A stretch of DNA of 64,000 bases from Rossellomorea arthrocnemi (GTDB taxonomy: Bacteria > Bacillota > Bacilli > Bacillales > Bacillaceae_B): positions 62,001 to 126,000 of the forward strand of contig NZ_CAJGBF010000003.1 in the NCBI RefSeq assembly GCF_904424705.1. The letters run 5' to 3'. Numbering within the stretch: position 1 is the stretch's first letter; the number at the start of each line of letters is the position of its first letter. Of the stretch, positions 35,971-45,754 are shown piece by piece. The position numbers and the translations under genes were made by a program. The notes under the pieces are model-generated. The model had not been told where the DNA came from. It did no database searches and worked only from the letters and a program-made list of their open reading frames with translations.

Positions 35971-38007
35971 ATGTCAGCAAGAGATTTATCCGTACTAGCC
36001 AGTGTCATATTAATCGTTGCCATGCTTATTATTCCATTCCCATCATGGTTATTGAGCTTATTAATCATTATTAATATTTCACTTGCACTCCTTGTCCTCC
36101 TAATCTCCATGAATATGAATGAGCCTTTGCAATTTTCTATATTTCCTTCTCTATTATTGCTATTGACGCTGTTCAGATTGGGTCTAAATGTTTCCACAAC
36201 GAGATCAATCCTTAGTAAAGGTGAAGCGGGGGACGTTGTGGAAACATTTGGAACATTCGTTGTTGGTGGAAATATACTTGTCGGGCTTGTTGTATTCATT
36301 ATATTGATTGTTATTCAATTTATCGTGATTACGAAAGGGTCCGAGCGTGTATCAGAGGTAGCCGCACGCTTTACCCTGGATGCTATGCCGGGGAAACAGA
36401 TGAGTATCGATGCCGATTTAAATGCCGGAATGATAACTGAACACGATGCAAGAGATCGACGTGAAAAAGTGGGGAAAGAAGCAGATTTCTATGGTGCGAT
36501 GGACGGTGCTTCCAAATTTGTAAAGGGTGATGCGATCGCTGGAATCGTGATCGTCATGATCAACTTAATATTTGGAATCATCATCGGTATGACTCAACAA
36601 GGGCTTCCTATCGCAGAGGCAGCCACCCGTTACTCGCTTCTCACAGTAGGTGATGGAATTGTCAGTCAAATCCCTGCCTTATTAATATCCACTGCTACAG
36701 GTATCGTCGTAACAAGGGCCGCATCTGAAGGCAATCTTGGACAGGATATTATGAATCAGCTACTTGCCTATCCGGTTATGCTCTATGTATCTGCTTTTAC
36801 GATTTTTATGTTGGGTGTCGCAACTCCCATCAATGATATATTAACCATTCCGGTTGCTGCTCTTTTAGGCATCGGCGGTTATATGCTCTCAAAGTCGCCT
36901 AAAGAAAATGAAACAGACTTGATGGAAATGGAAGAAGAAGTGGAGCAGGACGAAATGAAAAGTCCAGAAAGCGTTGTAAACCTTCTTAATGTCGATCCGA
37001 TTGAATTTGAATTTGGATACGGACTGATTCCATTGGCTGACACGAACCAGGGAGGCGACCTCCTCGACAGGATCGTGATGATCAGACGTCAATTGGCCAT
37101 CGAACTTGGCCTTGTTATCCCCGTTGTAAGGATCCGGGATAATATACAGCTTCAGCCGAACGAATATCGGCTGAAAATAAAGGGAAATGAGATGGCCAGA
37201 GGGGAACTCCTCTTAGATCATTATCTGGCCATGAGCCCAGGGGTGGAGGATGATTCCATTGAAGGGATCGATACAATCGAGCCTTCTTTCGGTCTTCCTG
37301 CTAAGTGGATTTCAGAAGAAATGAAGGAGCATGCTGAGATTTTCGGATATACAGTAGTGGATCCCCCATCAGTAGTGTCAACTCACATTACCGAGATGAT
37401 AAAAAACAATGCACATGAACTTCTGGGCAGACAAGAAACGAAGCAACTGATTGATCATCTGCAGGAATCATATCCAATCCTTGTAGAAGAAGTGACTCCG
37501 AATCCATTATCTGTAGGAGAGGTACAAAAGGTACTCTCCAAGTTATTAAAAGAAAATGTATCCATCCGGAACTTACCGATCATCTTTGAAACTCTTGCCG
37601 ACTACGGAAAGATGAGTTCGGATACAGAACTTTTAGCGGAATATGTAAGGCAGTCACTCGCACGGCAAATTACGAATCAATATGTTCAAGGTGAATCGAC
37701 ATTAAAGGTGGTTACCATGAGCGGCAAGGTAGAGAAAATGATAGCAGATGCCATTCAGCAGACGGAGCATGGGAATTATTTATCCATGGACCCAAATGAC
37801 TCTCAAGGTATATTGGAAGCAGTAGCTTCTCAAGTGGAACAACTGTCTCTTATGGAGGAGTCGCCGGTAGTTCTATGTTCACCGGCTGTTAGAATGTACG
37901 TGCGCCAGTTAACGGAAAGATATTTTCCCCAGGTACCAATCATTTCATATAACGAATTAGAAGCAAATGTAGAAGTACAAAGTTTAGGGGTGGTGAATAT
38001 AGGATGA
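35971..38007 (+). CDS. flhA: flagellar export gate protein FlhA
   Basis: Forms the nonameric ring that docks export chaperones. 678 residues: eight hydrophobic segments in the first 310 residues, with the FHIPEP-type motif region FTLDAMPGKQMSIDADLNAG and DREKVGKEADFYGAMDGASKFVKGDA (in parts), then a large cytoplasmic domain ending with the LEANVEVQSLGVVNIG tail. GTTAGGAGAG precedes the ATG. Confidence 0.98.
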   Translation: MSARDLSVLASVILIVAMLIIPFPSWLLSLLIIINISLALLVLLISMNMNEPLQFSIFPSLLLLLTLFRLGLNVSTTRSILSKGEAGDVVETFGTFVVGGNILVGLVVFIILIVIQFIVITKGSERVSEVAARFTLDAMPGKQMSIDADLNAGMITEHDARDRREKVGKEADFYGAMDGASKFVKGDAIAGIVIVMINLIFGIIIGMTQQGLPIAEAATRYSLLTVGDGIVSQIPALLISTATGIVVTRAASEGNLGQDIMNQLLAYPVMLYVSAFTIFMLGVATPINDILTIPVAALLGIGGYMLSKSPKENETDLMEMEEEVEQDEMKSPESVVNLLNVDPIEFEFGYGLIPLADTNQGGDLLDRIVMIRRQLAIELGLVIPVVRIRDNIQLQPNEYRLKIKGNEMARGELLLDHYLAMSPGVEDDSIEGIDTIEPSFGLPAKWISEEMKEHAEIFGYTVVDPPSVVSTHITEMIKNNAHELLGRQETKQLIDHLQESYPILVEEVTPNPLSVGEVQKVLSKLLKENVSIRNLPIIFETLADYGKMSSDTELLAEYVRQSLARQITNQYVQGESTLKVVTMSGKVEKMIADAIQQTEHGNYLSMDPNDSQGILEAVASQVEQLSLMEESPVVLCSPAVRMYVRQLTERYFPQVPIISYNELEANVEVQSLGVVNIG

Positions 38008-39167
38008 AAGTAAAGAAGTATGCGGCTCCATCAATGAATGAAGCAATGAAGAAGGTAAGGTCTGAATTGGGTGAAGATGCAGTCTTGTTAAATTCAAAAG
38101 TCACATACAGAGGCGGCTTTATGGGATTATTCAAGAAAAAAATGATTGAAGTAATCGCAGCCATCGATCCTGAGGTTGAAAACGAAAAGATGGAAATCAG
38201 CAAAGTGAAAACGAAAACAGCTTCAAAACCTGTCATTCAGCCTGCCTATTCAATGAAGACAGAGCAAGATTCCGCTCGACTTGTAGAAGTAGAATTAAAG
38301 GAATTAAAACAGATGATTACAACCCTTAAGTCAAAAAGTCAATTTGAAAAATTTTCTGATGACGTTCAAGAAATCCTGCTTTACCTTAAGAAACATGACG
38401 TTAATGATTCTACGCTGTTTCAGCTCGGAGAAGAGCTCGAGGGGAAGATCACTAGTGAAGGTCTTCCAGTGGAAGGCAGGGACGAGTGGGCTCATAGGGA
38501 AGTGAAACAATTCCTTCACCATCATTTAAAAGAAATTGAACTCGGCGGTATAAGTTATAAAAGGAAATACATTAATGTCATCGGTCCTACAGGTGTCGGA
38601 AAAACAACTACGCTTGCCAAAATGGCAGCTGAAGCCGTCATAGAGAAAAGAATGAAAATTGCCTTCATCACAACGGATACTTACCGGATAGCAGCAATTG
38701 AACAATTGAAAACATATGCGGGTCTACTGAACGTTCCAGTTGAAGTCATCTATAAAATGGAAGACTTTAAAAAAGCAATCGATAAATTCGGGGATTACGA
38801 TCATGTGTTCATTGATACAGCAGGTCGTAATTTCAGGGAAAAGAAGTATGTAGAGGATTTGAAAAAGATCATCGATTTTGACCTTCAGATGGAAACCTAC
38901 CTGGTTCTTTCGTTGACAAGCAAAGAGAGGGATATGAGGGAGATCATTTCACAATTTTCTTCTGTTGGTATTGATCGCTTTATCTTCACGAAATTAGATG
39001 AGACTTCGGGTTACGGGTCCATAATCAATATAATATCAGAAGTGAAAATTGGTGCAGCCTATGTAACGAATGGTCAGGATGTTCCTGAGGACATTACCGA
39101 GATGAATGTGGATGAAATCGTTCGATTGCTCATGAAAGGATTCAACCATGAAAGATCAAGCATATAA
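38004..39167 (+). CDS. flhF: flagellar biosynthesis GTPase FlhF
   Basis: SRP-family GTPase that sets where flagella are built. 387 residues. A basic N-terminal B domain (VKKYAAPSMNEAMKKV), then the NG domain with P-loop GPTGVGKTT at 194-202, FITTDTYRIAAIEQL, FIDTAGRN and FTKLDETSGYGSI. The ATG overlaps the flhA stop by 4 bp; the 3' end overlaps flhG by 20 bp. Confidence 0.98.
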   Translation: MKVKKYAAPSMNEAMKKVRSELGEDAVLLNSKVTYRGGFMGLFKKKMIEVIAAIDPEVENEKMEISKVKTKTASKPVIQPAYSMKTEQDSARLVEVELKELKQMITTLKSKSQFEKFSDDVQEILLYLKKHDVNDSTLFQLGEELEGKITSEGLPVEGRDEWAHREVKQFLHHHLKEIELGGISYKRKYINVIGPTGVGKTTTLAKMAAEAVIEKRMKIAFITTDTYRIAAIEQLKTYAGLLNVPVEVIYKMEDFKKAIDKFGDYDHVFIDTAGRNFREKKYVEDLKKIIDFDLQMETYLVLSLTSKERDMREIISQFSSVGIDRFIFTKLDETSGYGSIINIISEVKIGAAYVTNGQDVPEDITEMNVDEIVRLLMKGFNHERSSI

Positions 39168-40008
39168 CTTAAGAAGAAAAATGCTTCTGACTGACTCTAA
39201 GCCTGCTGAGACCATTGCAATTGTAAGTGGAAAGGGAGGGGTAGGGAAATCGAATATATCGACAAACCTTTCCATCCTCCTGGGTAAAGAGAATAAGAAG
39301 GTATTATTATTTGATCTTGATATAGGGATGGGGAATATTCATATTTTACTGGGTAGTCATCATTCATACTCTATAATGGATTATATTGAGGAAAAAGAAC
39401 TAGAAATCGAAACGATTATATGTGAAAATGTTCATGGTATTTCTTACATAAGTGGTGGTAATGGCCTGAAAAATATCGTGGAGTGGAAAGAAAAACAAAT
39501 TGAACGCTTTTTTGAAGTAATGGATTATGCGATCCATAAGTATGATTACATTCTATTTGATATGGGTGCAGGGGCTACGCAGGAAACACTGGAGTTTCTC
39601 CTTGCTATGGATGAAATTATCGTCGTGACTACACCTGAACCGACATCCATTACAGATGCTTACTCTATGATGAAATATATCTGCCTGAGGGATGAGGATA
39701 AACCGTTCTATCTTTTATGTAACCGGGCTGAACGTAAGAAAGAAGGACTGGAAACCATCACTAGATTACAAGAAACGATGAGGAAATTCCTGCACAAGGA
39801 AATTGTATCATTGGGGGTACTGCCCGAGGATTCAACTGTCAGGAAGGCTGTGATTCATCAAACTCCGATAGTCGTCGGTTATCCGGCATCTGCCCTGACG
39901 ATGAGCCTCCGTACAATGGTTCACCAACTGACTGGTACGGCAGAGTCATCAGAACGTAAAGGGACAGGATTTGTAAAGTCGATTCGAAAATTATTTTTTG
40001 GGAGGTAA
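39148..40008 (+). CDS. flhG: flagellum number regulator FlhG (YlxH, MinD-like)
   Basis: MinD/ParA-type ATPase that pairs with FlhF to control flagellar pattern and C-ring assembly. 286 residues. It has an N-terminal activation peptide like DQAYNLRRKM that stimulates FlhF GTPase, the deviant Walker A SGKGGVGKS at 27-35, FDLDIGMGNIHILLG, LFDMGAGA, and an amphipathic C-terminus (GFVKSIRKLFFG) likely to touch the membrane. Confidence 0.97.
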   Translation: MKDQAYNLRRKMLLTDSKPAETIAIVSGKGGVGKSNISTNLSILLGKENKKVLLFDLDIGMGNIHILLGSHHSYSIMDYIEEKELEIETIICENVHGISYISGGNGLKNIVEWKEKQIERFFEVMDYAIHKYDYILFDMGAGATQETLEFLLAMDEIIVVTTPEPTSITDAYSMMKYICLRDEDKPFYLLCNRAERKKEGLETITRLQETMRKFLHKEIVSLGVLPEDSTVRKAVIHQTPIVVGYPASALTMSLRTMVHQLTGTAESSERKGTGFVKSIRKLFFGR

Positions 40009-40017
40009 AAGTCCTGA

Positions 40018-41097
40018 ATGAAGAAGGTTCTAGTTGTAGATGATTCAGCATTTATGAGAAAGCTTATTAGTGAATTTATAACAAGCACCAATCAGCTAGA
40101 AGTAATAGGGATCGCAAGGAATGGTGAAGACGCGATTGCCAAGATAAAAAAATTACGTCCTGATGTCGTAACACTTGATGTGGAAATGCCAAAGATGAAT
40201 GGGATAGATGCCTTAAGGAAAATTATGGAGGAATGTCCTGTCCCTGTTGTCATGCTTTCTTCCACTACAAAAGAAGGGGCAGAGGAAACTGTCACAGCCA
40301 TGGAACTTGGTGCGGTAGATTTCATCTCGAAACCTTCAGGGACCATCTCACTGGATCTTCATAAGATTCAAGATGAAATGGTAGAAAAAGTAATGGCCGC
40401 AAGCAATGTGAATGTGACGAAACTGACAAGTGCATATCGGAAGAAATCAGCATTTTTACCCTCAAAGATTCAAGACGTGGGTAAAGAACCATTCCATTCA
40501 GATCGAGCGGGAGTATTGAAATCCGCTAAATTAATCCTAATGGGGACATCTACTGGAGGCCCGCGCGCACTGCAAAGTGTGTTGACATCTTTACCAGGTA
40601 AACTGGATGCACCCATCGTGGTAGTGCAGCATATGCCCCCCGGGTTTACCAGATCACTCGCCGATCGGTTGAATGGTCAATCAGCTCTGGACGTGAAGGA
40701 AGCCGAGGACGGGGAAATCCTTCTAAATGGCACTGCCTATATTGCCCCCGGCGGTTTTCATACCAGGGTAATAGAGATGGGAACACACTTATCGATTCAA
40801 CTTTCAAAAGATGAAGCACCTAGAAATGGCCACAGACCATCCGTGGATACATTGTTCGAGTCTGCGAGCCTGATACGGAATTATAGCAAAATAGCGGTCA
40901 TTATGACAGGTATGGGGTCTGACGGATCGCAAGGTTTGATCAAGATGAAAGAACATGGAGAAGTGAGAGCCATTGCAGAGTCAAAAGAGACTTGTATTGT
41001 GTTTGGGATGCCCAAATCGGCTATCGCTACAAATTTAGTGGACAAAGTGGAACATATCGGGGATATTCCCCGATCAATAATGACGTACATGGGGTAG
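40018..41097 (+). CDS. cheB: chemotaxis protein-glutamate methylesterase CheB
   Basis: Demethylates and deamidates chemoreceptors during adaptation. 359 residues: an N-terminal receiver with phospho-Asp54 (VVTLDVEMPKMNG) and a C-terminal esterase with nucleophile Ser178 (GTSTGGPRALQ), His in VVQHMPPGFT and Asp in MTGMGSDGSQG. Ribosome site GGGAGG lies a little far (about 12 nt) from the ATG. Confidence 0.98.
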   Translation: MKKVLVVDDSAFMRKLISEFITSTNQLEVIGIARNGEDAIAKIKKLRPDVVTLDVEMPKMNGIDALRKIMEECPVPVVMLSSTTKEGAEETVTAMELGAVDFISKPSGTISLDLHKIQDEMVEKVMAASNVNVTKLTSAYRKKSAFLPSKIQDVGKEPFHSDRAGVLKSAKLILMGTSTGGPRALQSVLTSLPGKLDAPIVVVQHMPPGFTRSLADRLNGQSALDVKEAEDGEILLNGTAYIAPGGFHTRVIEMGTHLSIQLSKDEAPRNGHRPSVDTLFESASLIRNYSKIAVIMTGMGSDGSQGLIKMKEHGEVRAIAESKETCIVFGMPKSAIATNLVDKVEHIGDIPRSIMTYMG

Positions 41098-41112
41098 AGA
41101 GGTGTGGAGCAC

Positions 41113-43158
41113 ATGGAATTGAGTCAATATTTAGAAGTTTTTATTGAAGAGAGTAAAGAAAATCTGCAAACCTGTAATGAACAATTGCTTGAACTGGAGA
41201 AAAACCCGCAAGATCTGGTGATTGTCAATGAAATCTTTCGATCAGCTCATACTTTAAAGGGGATGTCTGCCACAATGGGGTTTGAGGACTTAGCAAATCT
41301 TACCCACAAAATGGAGAATGTGCTGGATGCTATCCGTAATGAAAAAATAAAGGTATCTCCTGAGATACTCGACGTTGTGTTCAAATCCGTCGATGATCTT
41401 GAAGCCATGGTGCTTTCCATTGCCGAAGGAGGGGACGGTAAACGGGATGTGACAGAAGTAGTAGCGATGCTTCTGGCAATTGAAAAAGGGGAAAATGTCT
41501 CAATGGCCATTGCAGGCACTGAGGTTGCTGCAGCTACTGAAAGCCCCGGGGTACAGACATTCTCCATGCAGTATGAAGCTTATGAGCAAACGGTCATCCA
41601 ACAATCCTATGAACAAGGGTTTCGCTGCTTTGAAATATCCGTGTCCCTCCGTGAGGATTGCCTGCTCAAAGCTGCAAGGGTGTACATGGTCTTTGAAGTG
41701 TTGGGGAAATTGGGTGAGGTCATTAAGTCCCTTCCCTCGGTTGATCAGCTTGAAGAAGAGCAATTCGATCAATCCTTCGTAATTACCGTTGTGTCAAAAG
41801 AAGATGCAGTTCATTTAGAGAATGCTATACGTAAAGTTTCAGAAGTCGAAGAAGTGGCTGTTATGGAAATCACGGCCCGCCATCTACTGAACCAGAATCA
41901 GAATGACGATTCAATTCCAGAAACAATAGTGGAAAAAGGGGAAGGAAAAGGTCAGGGAGAGGTTCAAACTTCTAATCCTGCCGGCAACGTATCGAAACAA
42001 TCGAACCCTTCTAGCAAAACGATACGAGTCAACATCGAACGACTGGACGTCCTTATGAATCTATTTGAGGAGCTTGTCATTGACAGAGGAAGGTTAGAAC
42101 AAATCTCCAAGGAGTTAAATAATCCTGAACTTAATGAAACAGTGGAGAGAATGACCAGAATTTCAGGTGACTTGCAAAACATCATCCTGAATATGCGTAT
42201 GGTTCCTGTAGAAACCGTATTTAACCGTTTTCCTCGCATGGTAAGGCAGCTTGCAAGAGATTTAAATAAAAAAATTGAACTGGACATCATTGGTGCTGAA
42301 ACGGAACTTGATCGCACCGTGATTGATGAAATTGGAGATCCCCTTGTCCACTTAATAAGAAATGCCCTTGATCATGGCATTGAAATGCCTGAAACCCGTG
42401 TGAAAAATGGGAAATCAGAACAGGGAACCGTCAAATTGAAAGCGTATCATAGTGGAAATCATGTGTTTATTGAGCTGGAGGATGATGGAGCAGGAATTAA
42501 TAAAGAGCGGGTACTTGAGAAGGCGATACAAAAAGGGATTGTTACAGAGGAAACTGCCCATACGTTATCAGATCGACAAATTTACGAGCTCATTCTGGCA
42601 TCAGGCTTCTCTACAGCTGACCAAATTTCTGATATTTCCGGCAGAGGAGTGGGATTGGATGTTGTGAAAGCAACGATAGAGTCCCTGGGGGGATCTATCA
42701 CAATCGACTCCACAGCTGGACATGGATCTTTGTTTTCAATTCAATTGCCACTTACTTTATCGATTATTTCTGTCATGCTTGTTGAAATTGAAGAAGAAAA
42801 GTATGCAATACCTCTTTCTTCCATTATCGAGACAGCGATTGTGAAAAAAGAAGAAATCATGAAAGCACATAATCAGAGTGTGATTGATTTTAGAGGGAAA
42901 GTTGTACCTTTACTGTTTCTTGAGGATGTATTTGATGTACCGAAAAATTCAAAGGAAGAAGAATTATATTCCGTTGTCATCGTTCGAAAAGGTGAAAAAA
43001 TGGCAGGATTAGTTGTCGATTCCTTTATTGGTCAGCAGGAAGTTGTATTGAAATCCTTAGGAAATTACCTGAATGATGTATTTGCGATTTCCGGTGCAAC
43101 TATTTTAGGAGATGGACAGGTAGCGCTGATAGTTGATTGTAATGCGCTAATTAAATAG
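41113..43158 (+). CDS. cheA: chemotaxis histidine kinase CheA
   Basis: Receptor-coupled kinase that phosphorylates CheY and CheB. 681 residues in the five-domain order: P1 with phospho-His46 (FRSAHTLKGMSATMG), a P2 region binding the regulators (about 150-270), a Pro/Asn/Gly linker, P3 dimer helices (LMNLFEELVIDRGRLEQI), P4 kinase (HLIRNALDHGIEMPE, DDGAGI, ISGRGVGLDVV) and P5 CheW-like. The ATG at 41113 has AGAGGTG 8 nt upstream; a GTG at 41104 overlaps that site. Confidence 0.98.
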   Translation: MELSQYLEVFIEESKENLQTCNEQLLELEKNPQDLVIVNEIFRSAHTLKGMSATMGFEDLANLTHKMENVLDAIRNEKIKVSPEILDVVFKSVDDLEAMVLSIAEGGDGKRDVTEVVAMLLAIEKGENVSMAIAGTEVAAATESPGVQTFSMQYEAYEQTVIQQSYEQGFRCFEISVSLREDCLLKAARVYMVFEVLGKLGEVIKSLPSVDQLEEEQFDQSFVITVVSKEDAVHLENAIRKVSEVEEVAVMEITARHLLNQNQNDDSIPETIVEKGEGKGQGEVQTSNPAGNVSKQSNPSSKTIRVNIERLDVLMNLFEELVIDRGRLEQISKELNNPELNETVERMTRISGDLQNIILNMRMVPVETVFNRFPRMVRQLARDLNKKIELDIIGAETELDRTVIDEIGDPLVHLIRNALDHGIEMPETRVKNGKSEQGTVKLKAYHSGNHVFIELEDDGAGINKERVLEKAIQKGIVTEETAHTLSDRQIYELILASGFSTADQISDISGRGVGLDVVKATIESLGGSITIDSTAGHGSLFSIQLPLTLSIISVMLVEIEEEKYAIPLSSIIETAIVKKEEIMKAHNQSVIDFRGKVVPLLFLEDVFDVPKNSKEEELYSVVIVRKGEKMAGLVVDSFIGQQEVVLKSLGNYLNDVFAISGATILGDGQVALIVDCNALIK

Positions 43159-43170
43159 GAGGTAGGGGTA

Positions 43171-43617
43171 ATGAGTGAAATGACAGAAGCAGTGGAAGAC
43201 TTAAAGCTTATCGTGTTCCAATTGGTTGATAAGGAATATGCGATTCCAGTGAACCAGGTACGATCTATCGAGAAACTTGAACATATTACAAGGGTTCCGA
43301 GAACAGCCTCCTATGTAAAAGGTGTTATAAACTTACGCGGGGTGGTAACGCCGATCATCGATTTAAGAAGCAGGTTTGACTTACCTGCCTCAGCGCCTAC
43401 TGAAAGCACTCGTGTGATCATTGCCGGGATAGAGGATAAGGAAGTAGGATTGGTCGTGGATGCTGCCAATGATGTACTCGATGTTTCGAGAGAATCGGTT
43501 GAACCGTCCCCTGAAGTCGTCGGAGTCGTGGAAGCTGAGTACATAGGTGGAGTCGTGAAACAGAACAAAAGACTCTTGATCCTTCTCCATTTAGATAAAA
43601 TACTTCAATCAATCTAA
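43171..43617 (+). CDS. cheW: chemotaxis coupling protein CheW
   Basis: Adapter joining receptors to CheA. 148 residues, a single CheW domain: KLIVFQLVDKEYAIPVNQVRSIEK, then SYVKGVINLRGVVTPIIDLRSRF and the end LLILLHLDKIL. AGGAGGTAGGGG gives a strong ribosome site. 12 bp after cheA. Confidence 0.98.
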   Translation: MSEMTEAVEDLKLIVFQLVDKEYAIPVNQVRSIEKLEHITRVPRTASYVKGVINLRGVVTPIIDLRSRFDLPASAPTESTRVIIAGIEDKEVGLVVDAANDVLDVSRESVEPSPEVVGVVEAEYIGGVVKQNKRLLILLHLDKILQSI

Positions 43618-43631
43618 GGGGAGAGAATAGT

Positions 43632-44267
43632 TTGGGATACGAAAAAAGAATAACATCGATGCACTTAGATATATTGAAAGAAATAGGAAATATAGGAGCC
43701 GGACATGCAGCGACGGCTCTTTCCACCCTGCTGGATAAAAAAATTGATATGAAAGTACCGAGCGTGCAGGTCGTTTCCTTTGATGAAATGATGGATATGG
43801 CAGGAGGACCCGACAATGTTGTCGTCTGCGTTTTCTTAAGGATTGAAGGGGAAGCTCCAGGAAGTATGTTCTTTTTGCTACCCCTTGAACAGGCGTCCAT
43901 GTATATCAGGACAATGATTCAAGATACATCCTTTTCCTTTAGTGATCCGCCTATTTCAGAGCTGGGTTTATCTGCTATGGAGGAATTGGGGAATATTCTT
44001 TCGGGTTCCTATTTATCGTCACTGTCTGATTTTACAAACCTTAAGCTTTTCCCTTCTGTTCCAGCTTTATCTGTTGATATGGCAGGTGCCATCATTGGTT
44101 TTGGATTACTGGAAATATCTCAGGTGAGCGATTATGCAATTGTCATAGACACTGCCTTAAAAGAAGAGGAAGTAGAAGAGTCAGAAAGTGTAAAGGGACA
44201 TTTTTTCCTCCTGCCGGATCCGGATTCATTTGAAATAATCTTTCAGTCATTAGGTGTAAAATTATGA
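43632..44267 (+). CDS. cheC: CheY-P phosphatase CheC
   Basis: Removes phosphate from CheY-P and is stimulated by CheD. 211 residues with two copies of the active-site helix: ILKEIGNIGAGHAATAL and AMEELGNILSGSYLSSL (Glu and Asn conserved in each). TTG start behind GGGGAGAG; residues MGYEKRITSMHLDIL align with the family. The stop overlaps the cheD start. Confidence 0.96.
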   Translation: MGYEKRITSMHLDILKEIGNIGAGHAATALSTLLDKKIDMKVPSVQVVSFDEMMDMAGGPDNVVVCVFLRIEGEAPGSMFFLLPLEQASMYIRTMIQDTSFSFSDPPISELGLSAMEELGNILSGSYLSSLSDFTNLKLFPSVPALSVDMAGAIIGFGLLEISQVSDYAIVIDTALKEEEVEESESVKGHFFLLPDPDSFEIIFQSLGVKL

Positions 44268-44761
44268 TGAGTACCAGCACCGTTGTAAAGGTCGGAATTG
44301 CAGATATGAATGTAGTTGACAGCGGAAGCTCTATCCGTACTTCGGGACTTGGGTCGTGTATTGGTGTCGTTTTGTACGATGAACAGATCGGAATTGCTGG
44401 AATGGTTCATGTCATGCTTCCTCATTCCTCAATCGGAAATGAAACGAAACCGAATCCGGCCAAATATGCCGACACAGGGATCGAGGAACTTATTCGAAAA
44501 CTCAAGATACGTGGAGCCAATATGAAAAGACTCCAGTGCAAAATGGCCGGCGGTGCCCAGATGTTTCAGTTTCAATCAAAGAGTGATGTCATGAGGATCG
44601 GTCCAAGAAATGCAGAAGCCGTTAAGGAAGTCCTTTTGAAGCATGGGGTGCCTGTTGTTGCAGAGGATTTAGGAGGCAACAAGGGGAGAACCATTGAATT
44701 CTTCACCTCTACCGGAATTCTTCATGTAAGAACGGTAAACGAAGGTACAAAGGAATTATGA
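44264..44761 (+). CDS. cheD: chemoreceptor glutamine deamidase CheD
   Basis: Deamidates receptor glutamines and docks on CheC as part of Bacillus adaptation. 165 residues. The catalytic Cys32 is in TSGLGSCIGVVLYD and the His in GMVHVMLPHS; the later KMAGGAQMF and GNKGRTIEFFTSTG motifs fit. It begins on ATGATG overlapping the cheC stop by 4 bp. Confidence 0.97.
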   Translation: MMSTSTVVKVGIADMNVVDSGSSIRTSGLGSCIGVVLYDEQIGIAGMVHVMLPHSSIGNETKPNPAKYADTGIEELIRKLKIRGANMKRLQCKMAGGAQMFQFQSKSDVMRIGPRNAEAVKEVLLKHGVPVVAEDLGGNKGRTIEFFTSTGILHVRTVNEGTKEL

Positions 44762-44841
44762 AGTGACGGATCGTTTTCAGATTAATCAATAGAAAAGTCA
44801 AGAGATTCCATGAAAGAAAATTGTTAGCAAGGAGGATTCAT

Positions 44842-45600
44842 ATGTCTCAACAACCCACTCGAACAGATGAACAACAATATTGGGAGAAATGGATTAACAG
44901 TCGTGATACCGAAGCCGGAGACATGTTAGTGAAGAAATACATGCCCCTTGTATCGTATCATGTTCAGCGAATTTCCGTAGGACTGCCAAGAAACGTCTCG
45001 AGAGAAGATATCAAGAGTCTTGGGTTGATGGGATTACTGGATGCACTTCAGAAGTTTGACCCTACAAGAGATTTGAAATTTGATACATATGCTTCTTTCC
45101 GTGTAAGGGGTGCCATTCTTGATGGGCTGAGAAAAGAAGACTGGCTTCCCCGTTCAACAAGGGACCGGGCGAAGAAAATCGAGGCGAAAACAGTGGAACT
45201 CGAGCAAACGCTATTACGCCACGTAACCGCAGAGGAAGTAGCCGCATCCCTTGAGATGACAACTGAAGAAGTATATCAAACTACAAATGAGCATTTCTTT
45301 GCCAATGTCCTTTCGATGGATGAGCAATTGACTGATGACGATCATGAATCTCAAAACTACTCTATTAAAGATCACAAAACGATATCACCTGAAGAAGAAG
45401 TATTAAAAGGTGAAAAATTGAAAGAATTGGAGAAAACGATTATGACTCTTTCAGAGAAAGAGCAGCTTGTGTTAAGTTTATTCTATAAGGAAGAACTTAC
45501 GCTGACTGAAATCGGGGAAGTGATGAAGTTATCCACATCCCGAATATCACAAATTCATTCAAAATCCATTTTTAAGTTGCGAAATATATTAGGCTCGTAA
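44842..45600 (+). CDS. sigD: motility RNA polymerase sigma factor SigD
   Basis: FliA/SigD-type sigma-28 factor for late flagellar, chemotaxis and autolysin genes. 252 residues. Region 2 (LMGLLDALQKFDPTRDLKFDTYASFRVRGAILDGLRKEDW, in parts), region 3 and region 4 (LSEKEQLVLSLFYKEELTLTEIGEVMKLSTSRISQIHSK) are complete. The ATG at 44842 has AAGGAGG upstream; an in-frame TTG at 44821 precedes that site. Being near the operon end, its level depends on transcription reaching this far. Confidence 0.98.
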   Translation: MSQQPTRTDEQQYWEKWINSRDTEAGDMLVKKYMPLVSYHVQRISVGLPRNVSREDIKSLGLMGLLDALQKFDPTRDLKFDTYASFRVRGAILDGLRKEDWLPRSTRDRAKKIEAKTVELEQTLLRHVTAEEVAASLEMTTEEVYQTTNEHFFANVLSMDEQLTDDDHESQNYSIKDHKTISPEEEVLKGEKLKELEKTIMTLSEKEQLVLSLFYKEELTLTEIGEVMKLSTSRISQIHSKSIFKLRNILGS

Positions 45601-45616
45601 ATTCCGGTATCGTAAA

Positions 45617-45698
45617 AGGGTAAATAAAGAGCCCGTGACAAACCCAATGGACTGTCCCTGCAAAAAAAGATTATGGGAGCAGTCCTTTTACTTACCCT
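45617..45698 (+). repeat. long imperfect inverted repeat between sigD and swrB
   Basis: Outer arms AGGGTAA (45617-45623) and TTACCCT (45692-45698) enclose inner arms GGACTGTCCC (45649-45658) and GGGAGCAGTCC (45675-45685, one bulge), followed by CTTTTA. The RNA could fold as a two-stage stem of about 80 nt. The inner stem with its short T run looks like a partial terminator. Confidence 0.5.
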
Positions 45699-45754
45699 CT
45701 GAAAAACGGAGTAGAGGCTATTCGAAGTAAAATCAAAAAAACAAAGGTGATATC

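Noticed and set aside
35928-36299. 123-codon minus-strand open frame inside flhA
   Set aside because: Antisense to conserved membrane segments of FlhA; composition is what reverse reading of such codons gives.
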